This document shows positions 32,676-46,884 of a stretch of 64,000 bases of DNA, piece after piece. The position numbers and the translations under genes are program-made. Under the pieces are notes generated by a model. The model was not told the origin of the DNA. It made no database searches and was given only the letters and a program-made list of their open reading frames with translations. The stretch comes from Haematobia irritans. Taxonomy: Eukaryota > Arthropoda > Insecta > Diptera > Muscidae. The stretch's first letter is position 1. Each line of letters begins with the position of its first letter. The stretch lies in NCBI RefSeq assembly GCF_050003625.1, contig NC_134397.1, positions 71,775,551-71,839,550 on the forward strand, written 5' to 3'.

Positions 32676-34318
32676 TATACCCTGCGCTACACTGTGGAGC
32701 AGGGTATTATAAGTTAGTGCATATGTTTGTAACACCCAGAAGGAGACGAGATAGACACATGGTGTCTTTGGCAATAATGCTCAGGGTGGGTCCCTGAGTC
32801 GATATAACTATGTCCGTCTGTCCGCCCGTCCGTCCGTCTGTCTGTGAACACATTTTTGTGATCAAAGTCTAGGTCGCAATTTAAGTCCAATCGCCTTCAA
32901 ATTTGGCACATGTTCCATGTTCCTGGAAGAAATCGGCTCAGATTTAGATATAGCTCCCATATATATCTTTCGCCCGATATGTACTAATAAGGACCCAGCA
33001 GCCAGAGTTTTATCCCGATTAGCTTGAGATTTTGCACAAGGAGTACAATTGGTAGTATAGTCATGTGTGCCAAATTTGATTGAAATCGGTTCAGATTTAG
33101 ATATAGCTTCCATATATATTTTTCGCCCGATATGGACTTATATGGCCCCAGAAGCCAGAGTTTTGGCCCAATTTGGTTGAAATTTTGCACTAGGAGTACA
33201 ATTAGTAATGTAGTCATGTGTGCCAAATTTGATTGAAATCGGTTCAGAATTAGATATAGCTCCCATATATATGTTTTTCTGATTTCGACAAAAATGGTCA
33301 AAATACCAACATTTTCCTTGTAAAATCGCCACTGCTTAGTCGAAAAGTTGTAAAAATGATTCTAATTTTCCTAAACTTCTAATACATATATATCGAGCGA
33401 TAAATCATAAATAAACTTTTGCGAAGTTTCCTTAAAATTGCTTCAGATTTAAATGTTTCCCATATTTTTATACCCACCACCATAGAATGGTGACGGGGGT
33501 ATAATAAGTTTGTCATTCCGTTTGTAACACATCGAAATATCGATTTCCGACTATATAAAGTATATATATTCTTGATCAGGGAGAAATTCTAAGACGATAT
33601 AACGATGTCCGTCTGTCCGTCTGTCTGTCTGTCTGGCTGTCTGTCTGTTGTAATCACGCTACAGTCTTCAATAATGAAGCAATCGTGCTGAAATTTTGCA
33701 CAAACTCGTCTTTTGTCTGCAGGCAGGTCAAGTTCGAAGATGGGCTATATCGGTCCAGGTTTTTATATAGTCCCCATATAAACCGACCTCCAGATTTGGG
33801 ATCTTGGGCTTATAGAAATCGTAGTTTTTATCCAATTTACCTGAAATTGGAAATCTAGAGGTATTGTAGGACCACAAATACGTGTGCCAAAAATGTTGAG
33901 TATCGGTCCATATTTTGGTATATCCCCCATATAGACCGATCTCCCGATTTTACTTCTTGGGCTTATAGAAACCGCAGTTTTTATCCAATTTACCTGAAAT
34001 TGGAAATCGAGAGGTACTCTAGAACCGTAAAGAGGTGTGCCAAAAATGGTGAGCATCGGTCCATGTTTTGCTATGGTCCCCATATAAACCGACCTCCCGA
34101 TGTAGGGTCTTGGGCTTATAGAAACCGTAGTTTTTATCCAATTTGCCTGAAACTGAAAATCTAGAGGTACTTGAGGACCATCAAAAAGTGTGCCGAAAAC
34201 GGTGATTATCGGTCCATATTTTAGTATAGCACCCATAAGAACGATCTCCCGATTTAACTCCATGGAAACCGTATTTTTTATCCGATTTGCCTGAAATTGT
34301 AAATATTCTGGTATTTTA

Positions 34319-36447
34319 CACAGAAAAAAATATCACCAAAATATTTCCAATTAAAAAGTTAATTGAAGTTGAAAATTTTTTCAATTAATAAGTTAATTGA
34401 TACAATTAACTTTTTAATCATTATAAAAGCATTAAGTTAATTAAGTCAATGATAGAAAATTTTAAAAATTAAATTAATTTAAAAAAATTTTTTATTAAAA
34501 AATTAATTGATACAATTAACTTTTTAATCAAATTCGGAAGACTAATTCAGTTAAAAAAAGTGTTGATTTTTTTTAAATTTTTAATTAAAAATGTATTTCA
34601 AACAATCATTTGTTAATCCAAATAAAAACTCTAAGCCAATTCAGAAAGTAATTAAAAATAGTTACCTTTTTTAATTAATAAATTACTTGAGTTTTGCAAT
34701 CAACATCAATTAAATTTTTAATTGAATCAATTAAAAAATTAATTGAAATTTGCTGAAAAATCAATTAATTTTTTAATCAAGATTTTTTTCTATGCCCAAT
34801 TAAAACTGTGATTGATACTATCATTTTCGTGATTGAAGACATTTCAATTAAAAAATTAATTGGATCAATTAATTTGGTGATTGAATCAGAAACAAGTATA
34901 TACGGCCGCAAGTTCGGCCAGGCCGAATCTTATGTACCCACCACCATGGATTGCGTAGAAACTTCTACGAAAGACTATCATCCACAATCGAATTACTTGG
35001 GTTGTGGTATCTTAAAACTTCTTAACATCGTTTTCCAAATTTTTGATTTAGTCCATACATGGTATATATTAGAAAAAAATTATGTATAGCTAAGTCTACA
35101 AATAATTATGAATCGATTTGGGCTTTTTGTACGTAGAGAGCCAAAATTGAAATATGGGGGTCGCTTATATCGGGGCTATATACAATTATGAACTTGATAT
35201 GGACCATTTTTTGTGTGATTGGTGATCGATTTATCTGAGGGCCATATATAACTATAGACCGATATGGACCTAGTTAGGCATGGTTGTTAACGACCACATA
35301 CTAGCACAATGTACCAAATTTCAACTCACTCGGATGAAATTTGCTCCTCCAAGAGGTTCCAAAACCAAATCTCGGGATTGGTTTATATGGGGCTATGTAC
35401 GATTATGGACTGATATGGACCACTTTTGGCATGGTTGTTAAATATCATATACTACCACCACGTACCGAATTTCAACCAGATCGGATGAATTTTGCTTCTC
35501 CAAAAGGCACCGGAGGTCAAATCTGGGGATCGGTTTATATGGGGCCTATATATAATTATGGACCGATATCGACCAATTTTTGCATGGGAGTTTGAGGCCA
35601 TATATTAACACCACGTACCAAATTTCAACTGAATCAGATGAATTTTGGTCTTCCAAGAGGTTCCGGAGGTCAAATCTGGTGATCGGTTAATATGGGGGCT
35701 ATATATAATTATGAACCGATGTGGACCAATTTTTGCATGATTGTTCGAGACCATATATTTACACCATGTACCAAATTTCAGCCGGATCGGATGAAATTTG
35801 CTTCTCTTAGAGGCCTCGCAAGCCAAATCGGGGGATCGGTTTATATGGGGGCTATATATAATTATGAACCGATGTGGACCAATTTTTGCATGGTTGTTAG
35901 AGACCATATACTGACACCATGTACAAAATTTCAGCCGGATCGGATGAAATTTGCTTCTCTTAGAGGCCTTGCAAGCCAAATCGGGGGATCGGTTTATGTG
36001 GGGGCTATATATAATTATGAACCGATATCGACCAATTTTTGCATGGTTGTTAAAGACCATATACTAACACCATGTACCCAATATCAGCCGGATCGGATGA
36101 AATTTGCTTCTCTTAGGGGCCTCGCAAGCCAAATCGGGGGATCGGTTTATATGGGGGCTATACGTAAAAGTGGACCGATATAGCCCATTTGCAATACCAT
36201 CCGACCTACATCAATAACAACTACTTGTGCCAAGTTTCAAGTCGATAGCTTTTTTCGTTCGGAAGTTAGCGTGATTTCAACAGACGGACGGACGGACATG
36301 CTCAGATCGACTCAGAATTTCACCACGACCCAGAATATATATACTTTATGGGGTCTTAGAGCAATATTTCGATGTGTTACAAACGGAATGACAAAGTTAA
36401 TATACCCCCCATCCTATGGTGGTGGGTATAAAAAAAATTTTTGTGTG
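34319..36447. mobile_element. AT-rich MITE D2, split by HINE-B2
   Basis: CACAGAAAAAAATATCACC start and TTTTTGTGTG end, with TA on each side (34317-34318, 36448-36449). Interior is rich in TTAATTGA and TCAATTAA. HINE-B2 occupies 34893-36430. D4 (50622-51182) is the same element without the insert. Confidence 0.88.
34893..36430 (+). repeat. HINE family B copy B2, complete
   Basis: Starts CAAGTATATACGGCCGCAAG with palindrome TTCGGCCAGGCCGAA and ACCCACCACCATGG; 153-base units with GGTTTATATGGGGGCTATAT-type starts at 35838, 35991 and 36144; GACGGACGGACGGACATG at 36281; CACCACGACCCAGAATATAT; ends CCATCCTATGGTGGTGGGTATA. It is in the A/T run of D2. Both strands read long repeat-derived frames (163 and 151 codons). 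Confidence 0.88.
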
Positions 36448-37140
36448 TAGGCTCACAAAAACGTGTATCGGATTAAGTTTTTATTGGGCCATTTAGTAAT
36501 GCCTCCATATAGACCGACTTCACTTCTTGAGGGTATAGAAGGCGCACTGATCATGAAAATTGCTTGAAACTCAATGTAAAATTTCCAGATTTTACTTCTT
36601 GGGTGAAAATCTACAGATTTAAGATTTCAAATCAAGACGTTATTTTATAATTTTCTTGCACACTTGCAAGAGATGTTAATGATTCCTCTAAAACTCAAAC
36701 AAAAATGGTTCTTATAAATCCAGAATCTGATATAGTCCTCATAGGTGAAATCTTTAAATTTATCTTCGGGAAGTGTCCTCAAGTCCTCAAGCACTCCTGA
36801 AATTTCAGAGGAAACCCTAATATTTGGTTCATGGTGGTGGGTATTTAAGATTCACTCGATTTGGACAGAACTTACTGCTGTATATACTTGTTTTTACTAA
36901 AATTGTGTTCCACCCTAGTGCATTAGCCAACTTAAATTTTGAGTCTATAGATTTTGTAAAAGTCTATCAAATTCTGTCCAAATCGAGTGATATTTAAATA
37001 TATGCATTTGGGACAAACCTTTATATATAGCACCCAACACATTTGACGGATGTGATATGGTATGGAAAAGTTAGATCTACAAAGTGGTGCAGGGTATAAT
37101 ATAGTCGGCCCCGCCCGACTTTAGACTTTCCTTACTTGTT

Positions 37141-37390
37141 TATTATTGGTTTGTACTTCAATCATATTTGTTGTTTTGATCTCAGCTTTAAAACCATTGT
37201 GTTGACTAAACTACAAGAGTAGCTTAACCAACAGAGGAAAAGAATGTTTGCCAAATTTATTTGGACAAAGCCCTATAGACTGCAAGATGGTTGGATGGAC
37301 GCACGTTTCGGAATTACCACATTCCTCATCAGCACCCTCTATTTGCAGCAAAACTGTCAACCAATTATCAGAATAAATTAAGGCAGTTCA
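37141..37390 (-). repeat. Repeat H copy 1 (hammerhead-bearing)
   Basis: A segment of about 250 bases shared with 46885-47150 at high identity (GACTAAACTACAAG, AGCTTAACCAACAGAGGAAA, AGACTGCAAGATGGTTGGAT, TTTCGGAATTACCACATTCC). 29-base minisatellite units follow directly. On the minus strand it holds the hammerhead at 37280-37348. Probably a piece of a Penelope-like element or retrozyme-type repeat. Confidence 0.8.
37280..37348 (-). ncRNA. Type I hammerhead ribozyme motif, copy 1
   Basis: On the minus strand: core CTGATGA, stem II GGAAT/ATTCC with six-base loop GTGGTA, core GAAA, minimal stem III (ACG/CGT, loop TG), and cleavage triplet GTC followed by CATCC pairing with GGGTG (one G-U) as stem I; a second helix CTGCAA/TTGCAG closes stem I after an internal loop. 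All conserved core bases are present. Predicted self-cleavage lies between 37298 and 37297. Copies with such short stem III are known from Penelope-like elements and retrozymes. Confidence 0.85.
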
Positions 37391-37645
37391 CTAAATTTTT
37401 ATTTCTATAGAAAATTTTGTCAAAATTGTATTTCTATAGAAATTTTGTCAAAATTTTATTTCTATAGAAAATTTTGTCAACATTTTATTTCTATTGAAAA
37501 TTGGAGCGCCTCTTAAGTGAAGAGGAATATTTTGCAAAATCTACCAAAACATCAGGAATTCTACCAATCTATCAAACACTAAAAAATCGACCATTTTTGC
37601 TAGAATTCTACCAATTATGGTAACTGTGGCAGCCAATCTTTCCTA
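37390..37645. repeat. 29-bp minisatellite and repeat J
   Basis: Four to five units (TTTCTATAGAAAATTTTGTC) to 37500, then AATCTACCAAAACATCAGGA and GAATTCTACCAATTATGGTA. E-a is inserted at 37646; J resumes at 38308 (GAATTTTAAATGTTTTAACG) to about 38430. Confidence 0.7.
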
Positions 37646-38305
37646 CACTGAAAAAAATACTAAATATTACACAACTTAAATTTTAGGATCCGAAATTTAC
37701 AAAATAATAAGGACAAATTTCTTTAAAATAATGAAATTTTAATTAAAATAAAATGTATGATCATTGCTTCAAAACAATTTTTTTTTTCATTAAATTTAGG
37801 ACACACATTTTGTAAATTTGCGTCCCTCCCGTAAAGTCGCATGTCTTTGAACTAAGGCTAATTTTCCTAAGAGAAAAGAAACACATTTTTGATTTAAAGA
37901 AATTGTCCTTAAATTAACTGAAATATTGAAACTTTAGACTTAAGGTAAAAACGCTTCAAATATAGGCTAAGACTTGTTTTGAGGATTTAGCGTCTTTGGT
38001 TTAAAGTTCTTTTGGAATTAAGAGAACCTTGTTTACTTTGAAGTATCTGTTATAATTTGAATTTTTAAACTGGCATTTGTTTGTACGTGAGTACCTTTAT
38101 TAATAAACCGTGAAAAGAGAATGAGAATTTGATTAATGAGATCTGTATCCTAATTTTAATTTTATTGGTCCTAGATTTAAAGCCAGATAGGTCGCTAAAA
38201 AATTTCTTTATTTTAAAGAAGTCGCATCTTTGGCTCGGAATCAATACCAAAATCCTTAAGGGAAGGTCAAACTCTTTGGATCCAAGTAAACTTTTTTTTT
38301 GAGTG
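37646..38305. mobile_element. MITE family E, complete copy E-a
   Basis: 660 bases with ends CACTGAAAAAAATACTAAAT and ACTTTTTTTTTGAGTG; TA at 37644-37645 and 38306-38307. Interior marks used to find other copies: TTTAGGATCCGAAATTTAC, TTGGATCCAAGTAAAC, GATTTTGGTATTGATTCCGA (or complement). No protein. 38431-38768 holds no recognised feature. Confidence 0.85.
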
Positions 38306-38768
38306 TAAGTTTTTGATCAAATTCGAATTTTTGAATTTTAAATGTTTTAACGATTTTAGCTTGCACCAATAAGGGAAGGATACTACTTCTCCAAAAAGGG
38401 AGAACATGCTTACAATAGACTTTGATAATATGATCTAACAAGAAAATTAAAGATATTGAATTTATAGAAATCTAGAGTAACCCGGCTCGCTTTGCTGCGC
38501 CTTCCCTCCTTCGATCTGAAAATAAATTCGAAAAGATTTGAACTCTTTTGAAGGGTAGGGTCAGGGGAAGTCTGGCACAAAAACTGATGTACTGATTATT
38601 CACTCCATGGTTTCCACACACGTGCCCCGTACATTTCAAAAAAAAAAAATTGGACTACTTGCTTTTTCGTTTATATACAGAAATAGGGCAGTTATGCAGA
38701 TGTAAACAGGACCGGCTTAACAAACGTCGGGTAGGGGGTGTTCCCTTTTCAACCAATTTTTTGTTGTT

Positions 38769-41310
<2,542 letters not shown>

Positions 41311-41324
41311 TTATATAGTAGATT

Positions 41325-41748
41325 GTTTCAAAATTTTATTAAAATATAATTTTATAAAAAAAAATTGTCAAAATTTTATTTCTATAGAAAATTTTGTCAA
41401 AATTTTATTTCTATAAAAAAATTTGTAAAAATCTTAGAAAATTTTGTCAAAATTTTATTTCTATAGAAAATTTTGTTAAAATTGAGATATTGAATCTTTA
41501 TATTATGTTAAAGATCAAAATGCTTCAAAAATAGGCTAATACGTATTTTTAGGATTTCCATCTTTGGTATCGCAAAAGGAAAACGAAAATTCCATAAATG
41601 AGATCTATATCCTGAATATATAAAGCCTAGATTTAAAAGCCGATAGCTCTCCAAAAAATGTCTTTATTTTAAAGAAGCCGCATTTCTGGCTTGTACTCAA
41701 TAACAAAATCCTTAAGGGATGGTCAAGATCTTTTTTTTTTTTTGAGTG
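41325..41748. repeat. 29-bp minisatellite, then E-family fragment
   Basis: Units of TTTCTATAGAAAATTTTGTC to about 41490, then a 5'-truncated family E copy (AGCCTAGATTTAAAAGCCGA, CAATAACAAAATCCTTAAGG) ending TTTTTTTTGAGTG at 41747. Confidence 0.65.
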
Positions 41749-41749
41749 T

Positions 41750-44590
41750 AGAAGAGAATTTTTGAATTTACATTAAAAGTTATAACTTGGCAAAGACTTC
41801 CAATTTTTTTGTTTGCTGGGTGTTTATGATGCAATTATCATTAAAATGTTGTATTTTTCCATTTGCTGTCATACACCAATGAATCTGTTGCTATTGCCGC
41901 TAAGGCAAAATTGGTGCTCGTAACATTGTTTCAGCGGCTGATGAGGATTTTTTGGTTTTTGTTTGTTGTATTTGCTCTTTAACTGTTGATATTTTCTTTA
42001 TCCAAACTCGTCAAAATGGCTGTGATATGTGTTTTCAAAATGAACAATAAAATTTGAAGATTTTGGCCTTCGAATTTAAAGTTATACATAAATCACCAAC
42101 CCTTTTAACGAAGTAGTGTAAAAGAAGCCAATAGAAATGTTCACTTTGTTTTTCGTTTTGAGAGTTTAAAATATGCTGTTGGTTAAATATAGGGGAATAA
42201 TTGTATTATTACATTGCTTTTCATATTGTTTAAAATGAATTTGTAAAGATTATTATGATTTTTGTTTTTGTGTATTTAAGATTTCCGCATAACTCATCAA
42301 AATGGCTGTGATATGAAGGAATTTTATAACATTTCACAACATCTTGAAGAGTTACGCAAGAATCATAAGCTATTTTTGTTGTTGTTGTTGTTGTTAATAT
42401 TTGTATTACATGGATGCACTAGTTTCTTAGTTTGCATTAAAGTAATATGGTTTTATTAGTTTTTCACTCTATTTTTGCCCTTTTTTAATGTTACTGTGGC
42501 AAACCTATGGGGGCCTTCAAGAAGAAAATTGCGTATGTATGTGTTGCCAAGTATAAAAACCCAAAAGGAACAAGAAAAACAATGCAGGATAAGGAAAGAG
42601 ATGGCATTTATTTAATTTCATCCTATACTTGTTGTAGTTTGTTTTGTTGTTGACATTTGTATGTTTGTTACTTTCCATCCATTACTTTTTGGGGAGGGGA
42701 TGACAATTAAGAATTTTACAAACACAATGATGATAATGTAAATTCTGTTTCTCACACGCACACACTCGCGAACTTGTCTCTATAGAAATGTTTACAACAG
42801 AAAGTAATAGCGTTACCGTTAGCATTGTTGCTTGTTATATATAGGGAAGGTAAGAGAGAAACACCTTCTTGGGTATCACACAAACATAGATATATCTCTG
42901 AGTATAATGTATTGGTGATGATTTTAATAATAATGATGATGATGATGATGATGAGGTAAAACACTAACAACTTGTTTGAATCTCACCGGAAGATATACAC
43001 AAAAAAATTGAGAAAAAAAAATACACTCACACACATATTCCAAGAAGACACATTGCACATACAAAACAAGGTAAAAGGTATGTATCAATTTAAATTATGG
43101 TAATATGTATCAATTTAAATTATGGTAATAATACAAAGCATATTTTTAGGCTTTTCTCCATTTTTTTTCGGGGGGATCTATAATAACGCTTTCAATTATT
43201 TCATTTGTTGTTTTTATATTATTTTTAAATTATTCACTACATATATATATTTGTTTTGCTGGTCTTTATTTGATGAACTAATGATGATTTTGGTGTATTT
43301 TGCAATGCTCATCAAAGCTGGCTGTGATACTCAATCGAATGCAAAATATCATACAACAGCCCTTTTTGATGACATTGAAATTGCCTTTTCGGTTGGTGAT
43401 GGTGGTGGTAGTGCTACTGCTGCTGCTGCTTCTGCTTCTGTCGCTAATGTATTTCGTTTCTCTTGATACGACCACCACACAGTATGTTCGTTATGAGTTG
43501 GTTAAAGTACACAAAATAAATGCGCGTCCATATATGAACATTATGACAAACACATGCACACTCTAAACAAAAAGTAACTATAACAGCTTGCTTGCTATTT
43601 CTCTCAAAGCACTCTCAACATTTTGATAAACTCTCAGCATTGTCCATATAGACGTATACTTAACAGCGGCATATATTACGTATACACAATAATGTTATGA
43701 CAGTAAGTTAGAGAAATTCATACATACACTATTACATGGATTTACAAACATTTTAACAGAGATGTTAAAGTAAATATTTAACAGTAACAATAGTAACTAA
43801 AAACAAATCGGGGATAGAGAGAGAGAGAAAAAAACAAATATTCTCTCACCACCAATATGCATTGCCTTTTTTCACCTTAGCTTAGCTGTTTGCAAAAATA
43901 AACGAAAATGAGGGAAGAAAGAATCAGAGTTCGAGCATGACAGTAAGTAACGAAACCAATGACATTGTCCATATGAGTGAGTTCGTTGGTTTCATTAGTT
44001 TCGGCTTTAGGCTAAAGGTGGGGTGTTTGTGTGTGGTATTTCTTATTTGGCTTTTGTTCTCTGTGTTAATGTTGGTTTTCGAGAAAAAAAAAATAAACCC
44101 TCACGCATTTACTTTATATGCCGTATACCAACTTAATTGTACACTTGTGTGCAAAAGTGTTTGTCGTTAATTGTTTTGCTTCGTTTCGGAATTCTCTGTT
44201 TGAATAAATTGTTTTGTTTTCATTTTCATCGAATGCAACAAGTACGAAAGACCGATGTAAAAACGTTTAAACCCTAGGCTATTAAATTATCATATGGTGG
44301 TATTTAAAACGAGCTATCGAATACATTATATTTGGAGATTATTTACTTTTTTTACTTTTAACTATGATAAATGTAAAGGTAGTAATATAAATATTTTATA
44401 CATATTCTTTTATTTTTGTTTTTAAACAAAAAATTATGGAATTTAACATATGTCGAAAACAACATATTGCATGATGTATTAAAATTACAAAAAGAATAAA
44501 TAAAAATATATCATTTTACAAACAACTTCACCTTACTATTTGCCTACAGTAATAAATCAGTTTTTTAATTGAATTTTTCTAAACTTTTTA
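41750..44590. other. Transposon-poor AT-rich stretch, no gene recognised
   Basis: Only simple repeats are seen: (TTG)n near 42376-42395, (ATG)n near 42935-42953, (CTG/CTT) near 43420-43440, GAGA near 43815. Short open frames show no domain or codon bias I recognise. It could be intergenic, an intron or a UTR of another gene. Confidence 0.5.
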
Positions 44591-45016
44591 CACTACAAAA
44601 AGTGAACCCTACATGGCACTTATGCCAATTTAATTTTTTAGTCCATGGAATGGTTATGTTATTAGAAAGTTTGCTTGATTTAATAATTTTGTATGTACGT
44701 TAGTTAAATGAACTAAAAAAGAGGAAAATTATACACAAATGAAGCATGGGGATTTACTAAATTTGTGTCCCCAATAAAATAGTTCAGAATTTCTTAACAT
44801 TTATAAAGTTTACCAATTATGCGCTCATTTTGAACTTCGTGTAAAACTAATTTGCAATTTTATGTCTGATAAATTTTCTTCAATTTGTCTAAAAATATTT
44901 ACTTATTTTTGTGATATCTGCATTTATAAACCAGTTTCGTTACATTTTTGTTAATTAACCTAAATATTCTAAAAATGGCCAAAAGTTTTATTCTTAATGG
45001 GTTCACTGTTATTTAT
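44591..45016. repeat. Family M MITE copy 1
   Basis: CACTACAAAAAGTGAACCCT after TA; right side GGGTTCACTGTT mirrors the left. Related to the M copy at 49070-50583. Confidence 0.5.
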
Positions 45017-45224
45017 CGAAATTTCGTTCTTGTTTGGCGATATATTAACAAACAAAAAAATATCCGTATAAAAATCCAAATTATTTACTCACAAATTATA
45101 ACATCAATAATGTTTTCTTAATTTAAAAAAAAAGTCAACCTATTTTTGAAAGTTTTTTTTCTTTAATCCAAAATTTAATGTCTCAGTTAATTTAAAGATC
45201 CTTTCTTTATGTTTTCTTTACTTT

Positions 45225-45552
45225 AACCCTTATACTCTACATTGGAAAATATTGATGAATATTTGGGCAACCTAAAATTTAAGACACACCATTTACACAA
45301 TACCAAGAACAAATTTCTTTAAAATAAAGAAATTATAATGAAAAGAAAGTCCATAATCTTTACTTTAAGAATTCATTTCTTTAAATTTAGGACGCGAATC
45401 TTTAAAATTTGAGTCCCTTCGTTAAAGTCATATGTCTTTCAAGAGAGGCAAATTTTCTTAACCCTTATACTATGTTGGGGTCATTTGGTGACCTAAGTCA
45501 TATTTATCATCATCACATTTCTTACTGTTGGAATATAATTAAAAGTTCTTGC
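45225..45552. repeat. Family E fragment E-c
   Basis: CAACCTAAAATTTAAGACAC, AGAACAAATTTCTTTAAAAT and GTCATATGTCTTTCAAG are E-family interior blocks in the same order as E-a. The right end is lost where E-d begins. Confidence 0.6.
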
Positions 45553-45554
45553 TA

Positions 45555-46480
45555 CACTCAAAAAAAAGTTTACTTGGAACCAAAGATTTTGACCTTCCTT
45601 TAAGGATTTTGGTATTGATTCCGAGCCAAAGATGCGGCTTCATTAAAATAAAGACATTTTTTAGGGACCTCCCTGGCTTTAAATCTACACACAAACAAAT
45701 TTTTTTCTGATTCAATCACGAAATTAATTGATCCAATTATTTTTTAATTGAAATGTCTTCAATCACATAATTGATAGTATCAATTAAAAAATTAATTGAA
45801 GGTCAATTAAAAAGTTAATTGATCCAATTAAAAAAATAATTGATACTATTATTTTTGTGATTGATTTTTGTTTCAATTAAAAAATTTGTTGAATCGATTA
45901 AATTTTTAATTGAATATTTTTTAAAACTCAATTAAAATTTTAATTGGAAAATTTTTCGTGAAATTTTTTGTGTGTAGGATCGATAAAATTAAAATTGGAT
46001 ACAGATCTCATTAATCGAATTTTTATTCTCTGTTTGCGATATATTAATAAAGGTATTCATGTACAAACAAATTCCAGTTTCAAAATCCCAATTATGCCAC
46101 GTACTTCAAAGTAAAACCTGTTTTCTTAATGCTAAAAAAAAACTTTAAACCAAAGATGCAAATCCTTAAAATAAGTCTTAGCCTATATTTGAAGCATTTT
46201 TATCTTTAATTTAAAAATTCAATATGTCAGTTGAGTTAAAGACGATTTCTTTAAATTAAAAATGTTTTTCTTTATTTTAAGGAACATTTACCTTACTTCA
46301 AAGATCTAAAGATTTGTGTCCTAAATTTAATGAAAAAAAATTTTGAAGCAAGGATTATAAACTTTCTTTTAATTAAAATGCCATTATTTTAAAGAATTTT
46401 GTCCTTAGCATTGCGTAAATTTCGAGTCCTAAAATTTAAGTTGCATAATCTTCCATATTAGGCCAATATTTTTTTCAGTG
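45555..46480. mobile_element. MITE family E copy E-d, complete, carrying D3
   Basis: Ends CACTCAAAAAAAAGTTTACT and ATTTTTTTCAGTG; TA at 45553-45554 and 46481-46482. D3 (45688-45974) is inserted at AAATC-TA-GGATCG; without it the length is about 637, close to E-a. Confidence 0.85.
45688..45974. mobile_element. AT-rich MITE D3, short form
   Basis: Ends CACACAAACAAATTTTTTTC and AATTTTTTGTGTG; TA at 45686-45687 and 45975-45976. Interior TTAATTGA/TCAATTAA units are shared with D2 and D4. Confidence 0.85.
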
Positions 46481-46559
46481 TACTCAGCATGATTTTAGTA
46501 TATGTCAACAATTCATGCATTATAGTCTAGTTATAATTTATACATAAAGTCGAGCGACT

Positions 46560-46884
46560 GAACACGGTTGACAATCGTGCCAAAAATAATCTACCAAAAT
46601 TTTGAAGAAAATTTTATCAAAAATTTAGCAAATTAAAAAATCTTATTTTGAAGTAGTTGATAACATTTTTGTGCTTAGTATAAAATGTATAAAATATTTG
46701 TAGTTAATATAAAACTTAATAGAAAATTTTGTTAAAATTTTATTTCTATAGAAAATGTTGTTAAAATTTTATTTCTATAGAAAATTTTGTGAAAATTCTA
46801 TTCCTTTAGAAAATTTTGTTAAAATTTTATTTTGTTAAAATGTTATTGCCATAGAAAATTTTGTCAAAATCGTTTTGTTTTGTT
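46560..46884. repeat. Repeat J and 29-bp minisatellite
   Basis: CAATCGTGCCAAAAATAATC, TACCAAAATTTTGAAG, TAAAAAATCTTATTTTGAAG, then units of TTTCTATAGAAAATTTTGTT to about 46870. This immediately precedes the second hammerhead-bearing repeat H. Confidence 0.7.

Larger units (their letters stand above)
33469..36890 (-). repeat. HINE family C copy C2, carrying D2 and B2
   Basis: Left: TATACCCACCACCATAGAAT, TTTGTCATTCCGTTTGTAAC, AAAGTATATATATTCTTGAT, (GTCT)n near 33610-33650, 153-base units to 34316. It resumes at 36450 and ends GGTTCATGGTGGTGGGTATT..CTGCTGTATATACTTG. The order of blocks (TATACCC, AAGTATATATATTCTTGATC, GTCY repeats) is that of Drosophila DINE-1. Confidence 0.87.
32676..37140 (-). 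repeat. HINE family A copy A4, host of a 3.4-kb nest
   Basis: Left: ATACCCTGCGCTACACTGTG stem-loop, (GTCC/GTCT) run at 32814-32845, 153-base units to about 33270, then CCCATATTTTT. It resumes at 36891 (TTACTAAAATTGTGTTCCAC) and ends with ATAGTCGGCCCCGCCCGACT at 37102-37140. The 33469-36890 insert is HINE-C2. Both A4 halves align with uninterrupted A1. Confidence 0.9.

Noticed and set aside
41925..41960. Third hammerhead candidate (GGCTGATGAGGA)
   Set aside because: No stem II partner, GAAA or cleavage triplet follows on that strand.
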